A DNA stretch of 64,000 nt, taken from Moniliella sp. 'wahieum' (taxonomy: Eukaryota; Basidiomycota; Moniliellomycetes; Moniliellales; Moniliellaceae). The notes under the pieces are model-generated. The model was not told the DNA's origin. It ran no database searches and saw nothing but the letters and a program-made list of their open reading frames with translations. A program made the position numbers and the translations under genes. The stretch spans positions 654,905 through 718,904 of the forward strand of contig RSEE01000030.1 of the NCBI GenBank assembly GCA_003971905.1, in the 5' to 3' direction. Below, piece by piece: positions 33,548 through 45,670 of this stretch (the first letter of the stretch is position 1; each line of letters starts with the position of its first letter).

Positions 33548-34906
33548 ATGGCAACGCCTACACCCACCGCTTCGCCCTCCGTCGCTGCCGCCGAGACCGC
33601 GTTTGATGCTGGCGACCGTGCGGGCGGAGAGGCCCAGCTCAAGGCTGTGCTTGCCCAGCAGCCGCCCGCGGACAAGGCCGCTTCAGCCAAGGGTGAGGCC
33701 ATCCTGCGCGAGCAGGAACTCGCTCTTCTTCGTCTCGGCCAGCTGTACCGCGACGAAGCCAACGTGGATGCCCTGGCAAGTGTCGTGCGCGACTCGCATG
33801 CTGTTCTTGCTCACTTGGCCAAGGCCAAGACGGCAAAGCTGATCCGCCAGCTGATTGACCTCTTTGGGGACGTACCGGGTGATGCAGCCCGCGCCGCCCA
33901 GATTCGCATTACCGAGGAGAATATTGAGTGGGCCAAGGAGGAAAAACGTATCTTCCTCAAACAAAGTCTTGAGACGAAGCTAATTGCCCTCTACTATGAG
34001 GCGAAAAATTACCGCCAAGCCCTGCCCTGATAGAACAACTTCTCAAGGAACTCAAGAAGTTGGACGACAAGATGATCCTCACCGAGGTCCACCTGCTCGA
34101 ATCCAAGGTAAACTTTGCGATTGCCAATTTGCCCAAGGCCAAGACAGCCTTACTTCTGCCCGTACCTCCGCCAACGCCATGTACACCCCGCCTTTGCTCC
34201 AGGCTCAACTGGACTTGCAGAGTGGTGTGCTACACGCCAAAGACAAGGATTACTCCACCGCTTACTCGTACTTTTTCGAAACGCTGGAGGGCTTCTCTGG
34301 TCAGGAGGATCCACGCGCAGGATTGGCACTCAAGTACATGTTGCTGTGTAAAATCATGCTCAACCTGCCGGAGGATGTGGCAGCAATTATTCAAGGCAAG
34401 ACGGCGCTTGTGGCCGAATCCAAAGCGGCCAAGGGCTAAGGCATGGGGCGCCAAAGGCGCGCGGTAGAAAAGGCTACGGAGCGGGACGTGGAGGCCATGT
34501 CTGCTGTTGCCAAGGCGCATGAAGAACGGTCATTGGAGGCATTCGAAAAGGCATTGAAGGACTACCAAACTGAATTGTCCAACGACCCCATTATTCGCAA
34601 CCACTTGGCTGAGCTGTACGACACCTTGCTGGAACAAAACTTGCTGCGCGTGATTGAGCCTTACTCGCGAGTCGAGATTGCGTATGTGGCACAACGGGTG
34701 CGCCAACCCGAGCGGGAAGTGGAGCAAAAACTGTCGCAGATGATCCTGGACAAGACCTTCCATGGAATCTTGGACCAAGGCAATGGGTGTCTGGTTGTCT
34801 TCGATGAGCCTCCACAGGACAAGATGTACGAGGCTGCGTTGCAGACTATCAAGCACGTGGTGACGTGGTCGACTCGTTGGCTAAAAAGGCTAACAAGTTG
34901 GGGTGA
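33548..34906 (+). CDS. RPN6: 26S proteasome lid subunit Rpn6 (PSMD11)
   Basis: Rpn6 is a PCI-domain lid subunit that clamps the 19S particle to the 20S core. The ATG at 33548 lies in a strong context (CACCATGG) and begins [19 protein letters not shown]. Helical-repeat landmarks are [34 protein letters not shown] and [20 protein letters not shown]. After single-base breaks near 34025 and 34160, the frame continues with [39 protein letters not shown] and [20 protein letters not shown]. The PCI part has [32 protein letters not shown] and [21 protein letters not shown] further break near 34440 and a missing G near 34860 restore the usual end ([14 protein letters not shown]) at TGA 34904-34906. 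About 450 residues. Identity firm. Confidence 0.95.
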
Positions 34907-35491
34907 GCTTTGTTTCTGGCTCCTGGCTTACTCTTAGCTTGCGTGGGGAAGCGTGGGGGGGGGGGGCGATCTGCCCAAATGTAATCATTATACACGGTCA
35001 TGCACACCCACTTTGAAGTGCGAAGGGAGGCAAGGTATCTGACATTAAGACAGGAGATTCGGGATGGGGCATCAGAACAGCAGGAGGTGCTTGGAAGGAG
35101 AGGCGATGTAGACGTGTGAGTTTAAGGTGGTCAGCGGGGCCAGGGCCCAGATAAAGCAAAAGTCCAAATGGAAGAGGGGGGTTGGTGCGGAGAGGTGGAA
35201 CGAGAGGAACAGAGAGTTGAGACTAGACGACGGCTGTCACGAGTGTCCTAGAAGAATCGACGATGCGAATGCGCGTGTACTGCCACGAGAGAGGTTGCCG
35301 GCTCTGCATGTACACCCTCTCCAGCGAAGTCCTGGCCAGGGCTCATGTCAAGCGTGCGTGACCGTGGAGGGCGGGCATTCGAAGGATTCAAACTGAAACC
35401 CGAGACATGCGATCGGGAAATGGAGGCTGCTCCGGCAGCACGGGAGTGGAGGTGGAAGAGGGTCCACGTGCCTCAGTCGAAGGGTGCTGGT
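34907..35491. other. Intergenic region between convergent RPN6 and AUR1
   Basis: About 585 bp with a G9 homopolymer near 34957-34966. The forward frames at 35127-35530 have no recognisable motif. Probably 3' untranslated sequence of both genes. Confidence 0.5.
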
Positions 35492-36854
35492 CTAACCCTT
35501 GACGCCTTGGTGGAAGGGATCGGCACTTGAGCGGATGGTCTGATTCGTCACAGAGACGGCGTGCATCTCCATCAAGGTGTCCAACAGGTTGATCAGACGA
35601 AGGCGAGCGGGAAACTTGACCAACTGCACTTCCTCGTCCACATCAAGAGCACAGGGGGGCCTATTCCCCTCTTCGCGATGATCTGGGGACAAAAGGGCAG
35701 TATCCCCTGCACCAATGAACTGGTGCGCCCCAACCAAACAGCCGGTCCACCCCACGCGTGGTAGCATCAAGGATATGCGCACGGTCGAGGGGCCGGAGAG
35801 CAAGGTGGGCAAAGAACGAGAAGAAAAGGATAGCCATCCCAGCGCCCGCAATCAAGTCAACGGCAAAGTGATGATGGAAGTACATTGTGGACCAGCACAT
35901 GAGAGCAAATACACCACCATAAAGGCAGATCCTGCTGCCCCTCCGTACCGCGCAACAAATAGCGCACAACACGCTGCAGTTGCTGCGTGCAGGGAAGGAA
36001 TCGCACCAAAGACACAGGCCCACGGCGGAATCCGTCAGTACAAATGGGTCCCAAGTACCTCGTCCACTCGTACCAGTCCAGCGGCGTTTCCGGGGAAGGC
36101 GTAGTTGGGGACTGTACCGGCGGGATAGACGTCATGGAACCACGGGGCAGCATGAGGGTTGAGAATGTGAAGGACCAGTCCCGACAAGTTTTGAAGACCA
36201 AGGCACCAGCCAAACACGTTGGCGGCGCCTGGTGCACCAAAGAACCAAATCCACCACCCAGCCAAGAAGGGGGAGGCAAAGTGAAGCACACCATAAAAAA
36301 TCCACGCGAGAACGTCCTGGAAAGGCGAAGGGTCGAGGCCAATGGCTAGATCGTTGAGAATGCGGAGGGTAGGTGGGAACATGATCAGGACAGTTGGGTA
36401 GAAGACGGCTTCATGGGGCTTTCGGCGTGCATAGCGGATCCATACGAGGAGTGCGAGCGGGGCCATGAGTACCATGGAGAGGAAGACACCCAAGGCGAAA
36501 GAAGAAAGGTCTCGAGCACGGGCAAGACAGTGGTGTGGATGGGGGGGCGGATGTGGTCGGGATGCGGCGGGCCTGCTTAAAGGCGAGCGTCCAGACCAGC
36601 GGAGGCGCCATGCCAAAGAGGAGACCGGCCAGCCAGCGGAGGGGCTTGGAGTTGAGCAGCACGCGGCTGCAGTGTCGCACGAGGCGGCGGAGGGGTGGAA
36701 CGCAGGTGCTGAGGAGCAGGATGGCGGCCAGCACGGCGGCGATGGGCAGCACAATGCGGCTCCAGATGGGCAGATCGGCGGCGGCGACACGCTCGAGCAC
36801 GGCGCTGCGGTGCGTGGCGCGCAAGTGCGACAGCACCTCGCGTGGCGACGACAT
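35492..36854 (-). CDS. AUR1: Inositol phosphorylceramide synthase Aur1
   Basis: Aur1 transfers phosphoinositol from PI to ceramide in the Golgi. It is fungus-specific and the target of aureobasidin A. The gene begins MSSPREVLSHLRATHRSAV at 36854, then has membrane helices IVLPIAAVLAAILLLSTCVP and LGVFLSMVLMAPLALLVWI. A soluble string with RILNDLAIGLDPSPFQDVLA and WIFYGVLHFASPFLAGWWIW follows. Family landmarks are LNPHAAPWFHDVYPAG, YAFPGNAAGLVRVDEVLGTH, then in a corrected frame SFGAIPSLHAATAACCALF, carrying the PAP2 His, and MCWSTMYFHHHFAVDLIAG, with the second PAP2 His. The C-terminus (EEVQLVKFPARLRLINLLD) ends GVKG at TGA 35494-35492. Breaks lie near 36545, 36040, 35980 and 35720. About 450 residues. 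Catalytic His/Asp residues are present once frames are joined. Confidence 0.92.
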
Positions 36855-37675
36855 GGACGGTGGCGGTGGCGGTGGCGGTGGTGGTGGCGGCGGTGCGATG
36901 GTCGTCCTTGTGCCCAGAGTCGCTCCCGGCAAAGGGCGGGTCTGTGACCGGCGAGCTCCACCGCCCCGTCCTGGGCACGTGACGCGTGACGAGCAGCGAC
37001 AAAGCGCCCAGGCTGAAATCTTAGTCGAAGATCTAAGATCTACGAAGCGTACCCGCTGGGGATGCGTGACGCGTGACGGCGGGGCAGATGTGTGATGAAT
37101 GATTGAGCTGCCCCCCGATGCACTTTCAAACGCAGCCCTCCGCTCTGTCCAATCCAGATGGCAAGCAAACTTCGCTGCTCTCTCCCCAACTAGCAACTCC
37201 CACGACAGATCGCCATTGGCCATCCATTTCGCCCCGTCCCATCGTCCCCGCCATATTACAGCCCGGCTGGTCCCAGTTTTCCTCTGTACCCGCATTGTTG
37301 TCGAACCGGGGACCGCTCCCTGCCAGCGCAATGAGCCAGCGTGCCCCCTCCATCTCTCTATTCTGCATCCATAGTAGTATTATTGACAAAGCTTACGGAT
37401 GGCACAGAGAAACGCTACGCCTAAACCGACCGTTCATCTGCGTGTGCTTCTTGGTAGAGCCAACCCCGCTTAAGGAACCAAGAGGATCGCCAGGAGATCA
37501 GGTCCCTCTGGTGCCCCCCATCCGTTCCCACACCCGAGGTGGCACGTGTGGATATTACAGATGAGCGTGGTAGACATCCGAGCGAGAAACCATTTCCATT
37601 GAGAGTCAGCAGTCAAGTCCTTCCAGTGCCCAAGCATCTTGCCCACTGCCTTCGTGCCGTAGCATCCTCGCGTCG
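36855..37675. other. AUR1 upstream region
   Basis: About 820 bp. It starts with (GGTGGC)n triplet sequence at 36860-36895 in the AUR1 5' leader, then carries TGACGCGTGACG at 36979 and 37067 and TAAGATCTAAGATC-type steps near 37029-37042. No gene is supported. Confidence 0.5.
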
Positions 37676-38082
37676 TCAAAACCAGGGGGGAAACGGCTCT
37701 TGGGTGCGTCCCTGGTACTTGGCATTCTTGTCGCATTCTGCTTGCCCCAGCAGCCGAAGCAGCTCCTTCTCCCGGCGTTCCAAAGGCGTCGCGGTGCTCT
37801 CATGCACCACTCTCCTTTACGCGCTCTGCGCCTCCTGTGATCCCGTGTAGCGTAGCGTGTGGTCCACCTCCTTTCCTCCTAACCCTTCGATTGCTCTAGG
37901 CCCCACCACGCGGTAGTCGGTATGCTGGGCCCTCCGCCCGCGCCTCGTCTCATCCTCTTCCTCCACAGTAGGTTCGTTGTGGACGTGGGTGTCGTGGAGA
38001 TGGAGCGCACGAGCTGGAGAATGGGCTCCCGTACTGCCTCATGCAACGCACCAAACTTGACCTGGGTGCGGGTGCAAGCCAT
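37676..38082 (-). CDS. Candidate small gene, unknown function
   Basis: The minus strand from ATG 38082 reads MACTRTQVKFGALHEAVREP, then ILQLVRS. After a single-base change near 38000 it becomes a long hydrophilic frame (HNEPTVEEEDETRRGRR, then GLGGKEVDHTLRYTGSQEAQ). One TAA interrupts at about 37812, then the same frame continues with ESTATPLERREKELLRLLGQ and ends YQGRTQEPFPPWF at TGA 37678-37676. The mix of charged residues and the aromatic C-terminal end look like a real protein of about 135 residues, but I do not recognise it. The stop could be another base error or could mean this is not a gene. Confidence 0.35.
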
Positions 38083-39601
38083 GATGCACATGATGTGCAT
38101 GATGGCTGACCGGGGCCGTAGGCCCGGTGGTCCTCTTAGTAGTATGTCATAGTCAACACAGAGGAGACAAACAATAAAACGCCGCTCTCGACGGATATAC
38201 TGCCATGGCCGTATACTGAGCTCATATATGATGCCACGCAAATCTATAACCGACGGTGCGCGGATCGCTGAAAGGGAAGAAGCCACAGGACGCAGTCGAG
38301 GATCGATTTGACACAGCCGTCACTCGGCCTGCTCAAATCCTCTCTCCTATCTTCAACACATGATCTGCAGTCAATGCTTCCCTCTTGACAATGGCGAATG
38401 CCGATAAGTCCGTACTTCGGCTCCTGATAGAATTTTCTCCAGTTTCTTTGATTCCAAGGGTCAGTGTGCCTTTTCACATGCTACCTTTTACTCCCCCCCC
38501 TCTCCATCCTCGGAAGAGAGGTTATTCGTGTCATCATATCTGAGTACTGAGTCCCGATCACGGTCGCCATTGGACTCCCAGAACCACAGTATCATCGACT
38601 TTTGTTGGCATTAGTCTCTCCCATCGTCCAAACGTGCTTCTACAGAAAATGCGCATATTTGGCCTCAAAAAGGCGTTTAGTCCTATCTTAGTTTCCCGGC
38701 GTATGTCTGTAGGCGCGAGATAATAGAGGCTATCTTGTGGCCCTTCCACTTCAAGCTCTTCATCCCCCCCTCCCCATTGAGACCGTCAGCTGCTTTCTCT
38801 TCAGCTGCTCGCACCCCTTCGCAGCGCCTTTTCCCTGTGGAGGAGCACCCTAAACAGTATGTCAACGTGAAAGGGGGATCACACGTAACGTACCACGGTG
38901 TACGGACCAGGATACCGAGGGATGGGACATTGATGGAACCCGCAGCTTTATTATATAGGATCACAGGAAGGACAGAAGTGGACCACACCTTGCGGCTTTC
39001 GGGCACAAAAACATCCGGGCGCAAAGGAGTGAGGCGATGATTATGTACGGAAGAAAATGTGGTACCCAAGATAACGATAACTGCCACACATTGGGATCAT
39101 TATGAGAAGGAGCTGCCATGAGAAGGAGCCGCTTCGACCGTTGGAACAAGCAGAGGAATGTGAATAGAACACCAGAAGTACCAAAGGGACGCACTCAAGA
39201 TTCTTTCTTACTGCAACGGACTCGCGAGGCGGACATGAGCCGCGTCCGGTAGCAACTCGCCGCCACCACGCAAGCGCCCGAGGTGTGCAGAAGGCGATGG
39301 ACGTTTTTATCGACACGTCAGCCAAAGCCTTACGACACTATAATGTTACAGGTGCTTTTGTGCCCTTGGTCTTTACCACAGGCGGCTACGCCCACGGGGA
39401 AGCCAAAAGGTGCTTTGGTGCACTGGAAGGAGAATGCGAGCGCCGGTTCCTACCGCACGTTCACTGTCCTCTTTCTTTTCGTCCTGGCTCTTGCGCTGTG
39501 AGGTGTTCATTGAAGAAGGCATGTGACTCTCCTCCTCCAACCTTGCCACCCCGATGGATGGCGTGGAGGGGGCGATGTTGGTGTGAAGACCCCTCGGCAT
39601 A

Positions 39602-39623
39602 AGCGCTAAGCTTAGCGCTAAGT
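39602..39623. repeat. Palindrome built from TAA-GCGC heptads
   Basis: The core AGCGCTAAGCTTAGCGCT is an 18-bp perfect palindrome centred on AAGCTT. Its arms are the GCGC heptad unit also seen at 40085. Confidence 0.85.
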
Positions 39624-40027
39624 CCAGATGGCGTACACCTCATCCATCGTAGTGCTCCCTTCTGAGTCTTTCTTCCACTTGTGGTCATATTCATATATGA
39701 CAGTGGCATGCGGATGATTTCGATGATTAATACCGTAACGATTAGCCCGGTGTTCACTTTTGACCCCATAGCAGCAACAGCGTGAGAGGCCTACCAGCCC
39801 CCCCAATGGGAGGCGAGGCGTCAGGCCCTGAGTTGCTAGTTATGAGTGTACCAGGTTGCAACGGACAAACGGTCTAGTCGATGTCGTCCTCCTCGACTGC
39901 ATGATGCTTGAGCTGGAGGCCCGCCTGAGTGCCATGAGCATCATGATGGGCCTGATATACCTGATGGGCTTCCCAGCGCCCAAAGCCATAAGGCTGTCGC
40001 CGAAACCTCATTACAGTGGCCTTACGC

Positions 40028-40130
40028 TCTGTCACACGTCACGCGTCACGCGCCCGTGTCAATGTCATGCATCATGAACCAGGCTAAGCGCTAAGCCTAA
40101 GCGCTAATGCGCTAATCGATAATGAATCAG
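40028..40130. repeat. Heptad palindromic repeat cluster, TCA-CGCG, TCA-TGCA and TAA-GCGC
   Basis: Reads from TCACACGTCACGCGTCACGCG through GTCATGCATCATG to CTAAGCGCTAAGCCTAAGCG and CTAATCGATAATGAATCA. The spacer changes from TCA to TAA midway while the 7-bp step is mostly kept. Confidence 0.88.
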
Positions 40131-41442
40131 GCACCGTGTATCACATGCTGTCACACATTACATCGTACAAGCCGCGGCTATCACATCGATATCACAACAC
40201 GCCGTCCCATGGCCCAGCAGACGGAATGCGCTGTGGCCAGCGGCGATTCCAGGTACCTGGGCTGCTTCCCCACATCCTGCAGTCGATCACCTTCTTATTC
40301 CGGCCTGCCGCCAGCGTTCCTGGCCCGCAAGCCTCCTGGATCCTGCCTGCCTTGCCACTCATTACACTCGTACTGTGGCCGGCTGAGGCCTTGCCGGTGC
40401 GTGTGACCATGTGACCCCCGTTCGAGTGATATTGATATCCCAAGAATGGTGGCTTCAGCATGCAAAAAGCGGGGCTAGTACGATGGCCACAAGTCTTCTA
40501 TAGCCGCAACGCAACAATGGCCGCTCTTGCCGAGAGGGAGCCAACGATTCAAGAGCCTCGGCCAGCGCTGAGCACGCTGAGCGCAGCGCTAACACGTATA
40601 TCTCTCTCCTGCGAATCTCAGATCTCACACACTTCCTAACTAAACTGACAGGCTGAGGTGCGCTGCGCCGCGCGGCTCAAAGCTCAAAATCGAGAGCCGC
40701 GAAGTGTGGCCAGCAGTATATACGCGGGGGATCGCACTCACGGTCACATCGCAGATCGTACTACAAGCAGCGAACGATTTCTTCCAGTTATACAGATAGA
40801 GGCGACTGTGGTAGTGACACGTAGTAATGCCTAATGAAATGGCCCTTTCTCTTTCTCCATGGTGCATGGATCCCCTTTCTCCACTGTGCCTGGATTCTTC
40901 CATCAATATATTAGCAAGGGATTACTATTAGCTGGCTGTTTCCTCAGAAACCAGTGCTTCTTACCAAGAAACCCTGTTGTCGCACTTGACGCTCTATTTC
41001 GTTGAGCCGGCCGGCACATTATATAGATGCAGATCTCGGGCATGAGAGCGGTCTTGCTTTTTGCACAACTGTGCGAGCCCGAACGGCCGAGCTTCTCCGG
41101 CAGTCGATCATCAGGGATTCTGGGCTGCGAAAAAGGAGAAGCAGGATGGCGCATGGAATTATGTAGGTACACAGACAGTAGCTGCATAGTGGATCCACAA
41201 CACACCATACGGCTTTTGTCAACAAAGGTACACAAGCGTAACTGAGCAGCTCGCGCTCACTAACGCTCTGGTATCATAGATCACTAGTGCCGACCCCTGA
41301 TGCCGATACCGCCGCAATTGGGTCACATGCCGGCCGAAGGCACCTACTGCCCTTCTGCCATCGTGTGCCGTGAAGAAAGATTTGGGATTTCACACCTTCA
41401 TGACTGTACCTCTCCTAGTTCTGTCCCAACGAGCATACCCTC

Positions 41443-41449
41443 TATATAA
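41443..41449 (+). promoter_or_regulatory. Probable TATA box of the lipase gene
   Basis: TATATAA lies about 130 bp upstream of the lipase ATG, and a CT-rich stretch (41480-41570) separates them. This arrangement is common in strongly expressed fungal genes. Confidence 0.5.
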
Positions 41450-41574
41450 ATATCAATGAAGCAGGCATGCGGTCAGCCAGCAACCACCCTTCCTTTTCCC
41501 TCCCCTCTCTCTTGCTACTGTCCCACCATCCATCCACACACTCTTTTTTCTACACGCTCTCTCTCTCTCTCGGC

Positions 41575-43200
41575 ATGAAGTTTACCTTCTCCCTGTCCCT
41601 GGTAGGGGCAGCAGCGATCTTGGCGACCTTGACGGGCAACGGCGTTGAGGCTGCCTCGAACCGCCATGGGCTGTCTCGTCAACACCGTCAGCTCTTCTCT
41701 CGGGACTTCCCCCCTCCCTTCAAGACCCGTTCTACTGCACCCCACAACTTGTCCAAGTACAGCCTGGTGAGGTGATCGAGATGCGCAAAATTACGCCTGG
41801 CATGAAAGGTCTTTACAATGTGGGAGAAAGTTACCAGATCCACTTCCGTACAACCAATGCTGAGGGCCATGCTTCTTCGTCTGTCACCACTGTCATCCAG
41901 CCGGTCTACGGCGGTAAGCAGAAGATGCTTTCCTACCACTTGTGGGAAGATGCGACCCAACGCAACTGCGCACCTTCGTACACCGTTTTGGAGGGCGCCA
42001 ATGCTCCCAACGTGATGGTTGTTGGTACGTGTGACTTGCTTACTACTGGTGATGAACCGAGAACGCTCAATGGGCTACAACTGACTTGAATCAATAAAAC
42101 AGGTGAGGATGTGCCCATCTGGTTTAACTTTTTGCTTATGAACGGGATCAGCGTGGTGGTTCCTGATTACGAGGGGCCTAAGTCCGCACTCTTCGCTGGT
42201 TTCACTGCCGGCTACATCATTCTCGACTCGGCGCGCGCTGTCCGGAACGCTCTCCAGTGGGGCGATGACGCGGAAGTTGCCATGACTGGATACTCTGAGG
42301 GTGCGCATGTAACTGCTTGGGCTGCCAACCTGTCGCCCAGTTATGCACCGGACCTCAACATTGTTGGTGTGACTCATGGTGGCACCCCCATCGACATGGA
42401 GCTCACCCTCAAGCACTTTGACGGTACCTCTTTCTCCGGATTCACCATTGGTGGTATCCACGGTATGAACGTGGCCTACAAGTCCTTCAAGGAGGCGATC
42501 GAACAGTACGGTGGTGACGAGATCCGTTCCGACTTGAAGATTATCACCAAGCCGCCTACTTGCCACTCCGTCCTCCGTGGTCCTGACTTTGCCGGCAAGT
42601 CCTACTTGAGCATGATTAAACCCCCTGGCAACATCAGTGTCTTCGACTGGGAGCCGTTCCGCTACGTCCTGGACCGCGAGACGCTCTGGAACAACAAGTC
42701 CTCCGTCGGAGTCGGTTACCCCAAGTTCCCTCGCATGATCTACCAGGGATCGCACGACGATGTAATCAGCTACGCTGCTGTCGACGCCTACGTCAAGCAA
42801 CAGTGTGCCCACGGTGCCGACATTCAGTTTAATGTGTACACAGCCTACGCCCACACCGCTCCCGAAGTTGTCATTGGCGGCGACCTCAACGCAATGCGCT
42901 TTGTCCTGGAGGTCTTTAACCTGAACGGTCATACCCTTCTCAAGCTTCCGTGCGGCGAGCCCACGCCCTCTCTCCTCAACATCGGTACCTGGACGGTGGA
43001 TACCATTTGGGCCCCAACATTACTGACTCGTTCCAGCAACTGTTTGACCAGGTTGGCTCCTTTGCAACATTGGTTTCGGTCCCCATGTCAACAAGACCAA
43101 CCGTGTTTAAGTGCATTTTCTCTCTGGCGGTTCCAGCGCGGCAGGCCCGCTTGAAAGTTATGATTCGCCAGTTTTTGCTGCATATGGACATGGCCTGTAA
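41575..43200 (+). CDS. Secreted lipase, LIP family (secretory lipase, PF03583-type)
   Basis: This is a secreted triacylglycerol lipase of the family expanded in Candida and Malassezia. It begins MKFTFSLSLVGAAAILATLT, a signal peptide, followed by a pro-like segment. A missing G near 41730 shifts the frame to DPFYCTPQLVQVQPGEVIEM. An intron from 42025 to 42102 (78 bp, GTACGT ... ACAG) joins NVMVVG to EDVPIWFNFLLMNGISVVVP. Catalytic landmarks are the nucleophile elbow GYSEG in AEVAMTGYSEGAHVTAWAAN, an Asp in YQGSHDDVIS and a His in TAYAHTAPE. LNIVGVTHGGTPIDM is also typical of the family. Near 43015-43120 two breaks lead to the end AAYGHGL at TAA 43198-43200. About 480 residues. Substrate preference is not readable from sequence. 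It is isolated in a gene-poor region. Confidence 0.9.
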
Positions 43201-45260
43201 CTCCTAGGTTTTCAGATAGACAAACGTTACTCTCCTATACACCAAGTCTTTGCTTTTTGCCCTAGTCTCGCCGATAACCTGTGGGAGCCTTAAACCTGAA
43301 GGAAACCTCTGAGCCACTCAGATTTTGGCGCGACACCCTGGCACCGAAGAAGAGACCCACTCTGTCACGAGCGAAGACGAACTGGTAAGCCCGGCGGAGC
43401 CTATGCGCGCCTTTCGCTTTCCTAACCCCATACCCAGGTTGGTCATGGGGTCACATTCGATCTGTCCCGATATCAGGCTCAGCCCTGAGGCCCTGAGGCC
43501 TGTCCGCTCTACCCAACAATAGAGCATGCTCCCAGATTCAACTCTCTTAGATGCTCCTCCAGCTCCCGGACTCAGTTCTCAGCAGTTCCTCAACAGCCCA
43601 CCACCCCATCCACGTGTGCCTCCCACGTGCCACGTCGAAGTCCAACTCGGTTCAGCCGCGTGTGATCCCTCCTACAACCACACAGCCCCCCCCATTCCAG
43701 CCCCAGTCCAGCAGCGTGGGGCCTCCGCTGCCTCCTCCCTTCCCTGAACCACTAAGGCTTCAGACACGCTATTGCCGCCCAAGCCGGTGCTACGAAGCCT
43801 TGTCACACTTACAGTCGCCTCTTCCATATATGCGAAGAGGCCTCTCCTTGTCCCTATTCCCGCTCAGACCCGCCAATCAGCCAAGCGCGTAACTCCCATG
43901 AGTCGACCTTAAAACCTCCAAGGCATTGTACCCCCAAACCCACCGGCGGGCCCACCACTAGCGGTGCCCGCCCGTGACAATATCTCATTATCGCAGAATC
44001 GCACCGGTACCGACAGACTAGTATTTACGCCGCGGATGGCGCGATGCACAACCGAGCAATCTGTGAATTCTACGTGTTGACAGTTGTAATATAAGGAGTA
44101 CGACTGGTTCTGGTTCTCGGTGTGGCTAGCTTGTCTTCTGTAGATCGATGTCGCTCGCTGGCCGCTGGCCCACCCCGTGGTTACGTAGCGCGTCACTTTG
44201 ACACTGGCATGTGACTGACATCCGGTTATTATGACACAGGAACATGTCCCCGTTTGCTTTTCCCCGGATCTTCCCCCCCCCCCGTCTTTACTGCGCGCTT
44301 CACGAAGTCGGGAAGGATGGAAAGGGAAGATAGGATGCATCCGTGGAGAGCACTGCACAGGTGCGCGATGTCCAACGACAAGATGCTTCCATCGCGTCAT
44401 CGATTATCCATTGAGGGGGTCTTCTTTGGAGCAAACGACCGTTGCCAGTGGTTACCAAGAAGCTGGACCGAAAATCCTGCATCGATTACTCTGATCACAA
44501 TTATGTGGTCAATGATCGTTGTGTGGCCCCCGGGCTTTCGCCATGCCTTCAATGTAGTCTCGCCGGCTGGGGCCGAAAAGTTGGTGGCGAGGTAGTGACG
44601 CATGGTTTTGAGATATGGTGAAGCGTCCATGGCAGGGCGCGTTAATGTTACCGGTCAGCTGGTAACTCGTAATGGGAATCTCGAGTGCGCCCTTTAGGCC
44701 TTACGAGATATAGATGTCGCCTTTGAGACCACCGCGACCAGAACGACCAGATTGATCATGGATGCAGAAGCTCTTGAGCTTGCTTGAAGTTGCGCTTGAT
44801 CTTGACCTTTGGAGGCTTGGAACTTAACGTTTTTTTTTGCTGCCAAAATGTTGAAGCTTGAATATCGAATGTCCATTCGGCACCTGAGCGGCCCGAGCAG
44901 CCTCATCAGAAGACCCCCCCATATGGTATGCATGATATATGTATCAGTGTTAAGGCATGTGTTCACAGTACGTTTAGTTTAAGCCGAACTGTGATCGATG
45001 ATCATAACAACAGTAGCTCTCCTTAAGAGTATAGTGTGAATATATACTTTTCTCTTCCCCAGAAGAAAAAAAGCATGATGAGGATGACACATCTGAACGA
45101 ATCGAAACACCCTATAAAGGTCCCGGGTAGTCCCAAAGAGAGAAACTCTCCACTCGGAGCACTGAGGACTGTGTACCTCTATGCCAGTCGCGCCTCACGC
45201 GGCGCCAGGGCCCAAACCCCTGTTTTGCATGTAACCCCGCAGGAGGGAAGGGGGTCTATC

Positions 45261-45322
45261 CTAAGGCCTAAGGCCTAATGCGTAATGCGTAACGTAATGC
45301 GTAACGCGTAACGCGTAATGGC
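45261..45322. repeat. Heptad palindromic repeats, TAA-GGCC into TAA-CGCG
   Basis: CCTAAGGCCTAAGGCCTAATG runs directly into GCGTAATGCGTAACG and then GCGTAACGCGTAACGCGTAA. The TAA spacer stays constant while the tetramer changes from GGCC through TGCG to CGCG. Confidence 0.92.
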
Positions 45323-45528
45323 TCTTCCGGTGTGGAAGACAGATAGCAGAAAGAGTGCGGCCTGGTACAGCGCGTATAAGCCCGATATCGGAGAGCAGGA
45401 ACACCGAGAGGCTGTCTCATGGATTAAACTGTGCGTCGTTAGGTGATTTTGTCGAGAGCCATTTAACCTTTTAACACCGCACCTAGTTTTGCTGGCGTAA
45501 GAGCTGGGAATGCACAGGTGTCACATAT

Positions 45529-45670
45529 ACCAAGCTTCAAGCTTCAAGCTCTTAAGCTTCAAAACTTGAAGACCACACTCATACTCAGTACTCAACCGTT
45601 GAGTACTGAGTGTTCAGTGTTCAGTAAGTTCAACCGAGTCTGAGTACATTGAGTACTGAGTCTGAGCACT
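45529..45670. repeat. Heptad palindromic repeats, TCA-AGCT then TCA/TGA-GTAC
   Basis: CAAGCTTCAAGCTTCAAGCT at 45530 is followed by TACTCAGTACTCA at about 45585. Strand-flipped TTGAGTACTGAGT follows, then TGAGTACATTGAGTACTGAG at 45638. The flip from TCA to TGA makes an inverted repeat around 45597. Confidence 0.9.

Larger units (their letters stand above)
38083..41574. other. Long gene-poor intergenic region upstream of the lipase gene
   Basis: About 3.5 kb without a supportable gene. The longest frames (38683-39087 reverse, 39285-39602 forward) have mixed composition and no motif I can name. A degraded transposon is possible but unproven. Heptad palindromic repeats at 39602 and 40028-40130 are the clearest structure. 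Confidence 0.5.

Noticed and set aside
37270-37345. tRNA-like B-box (minus strand GGTTCGAC) near 37300
   Set aside because: The T stem does not pair and no anticodon arm can be folded. A chance match.
38683-39602. Possible retrotransposon remnant
   Set aside because: No reverse-transcriptase, integrase or endonuclease motif could be read in any frame, and no flanking repeats were seen.
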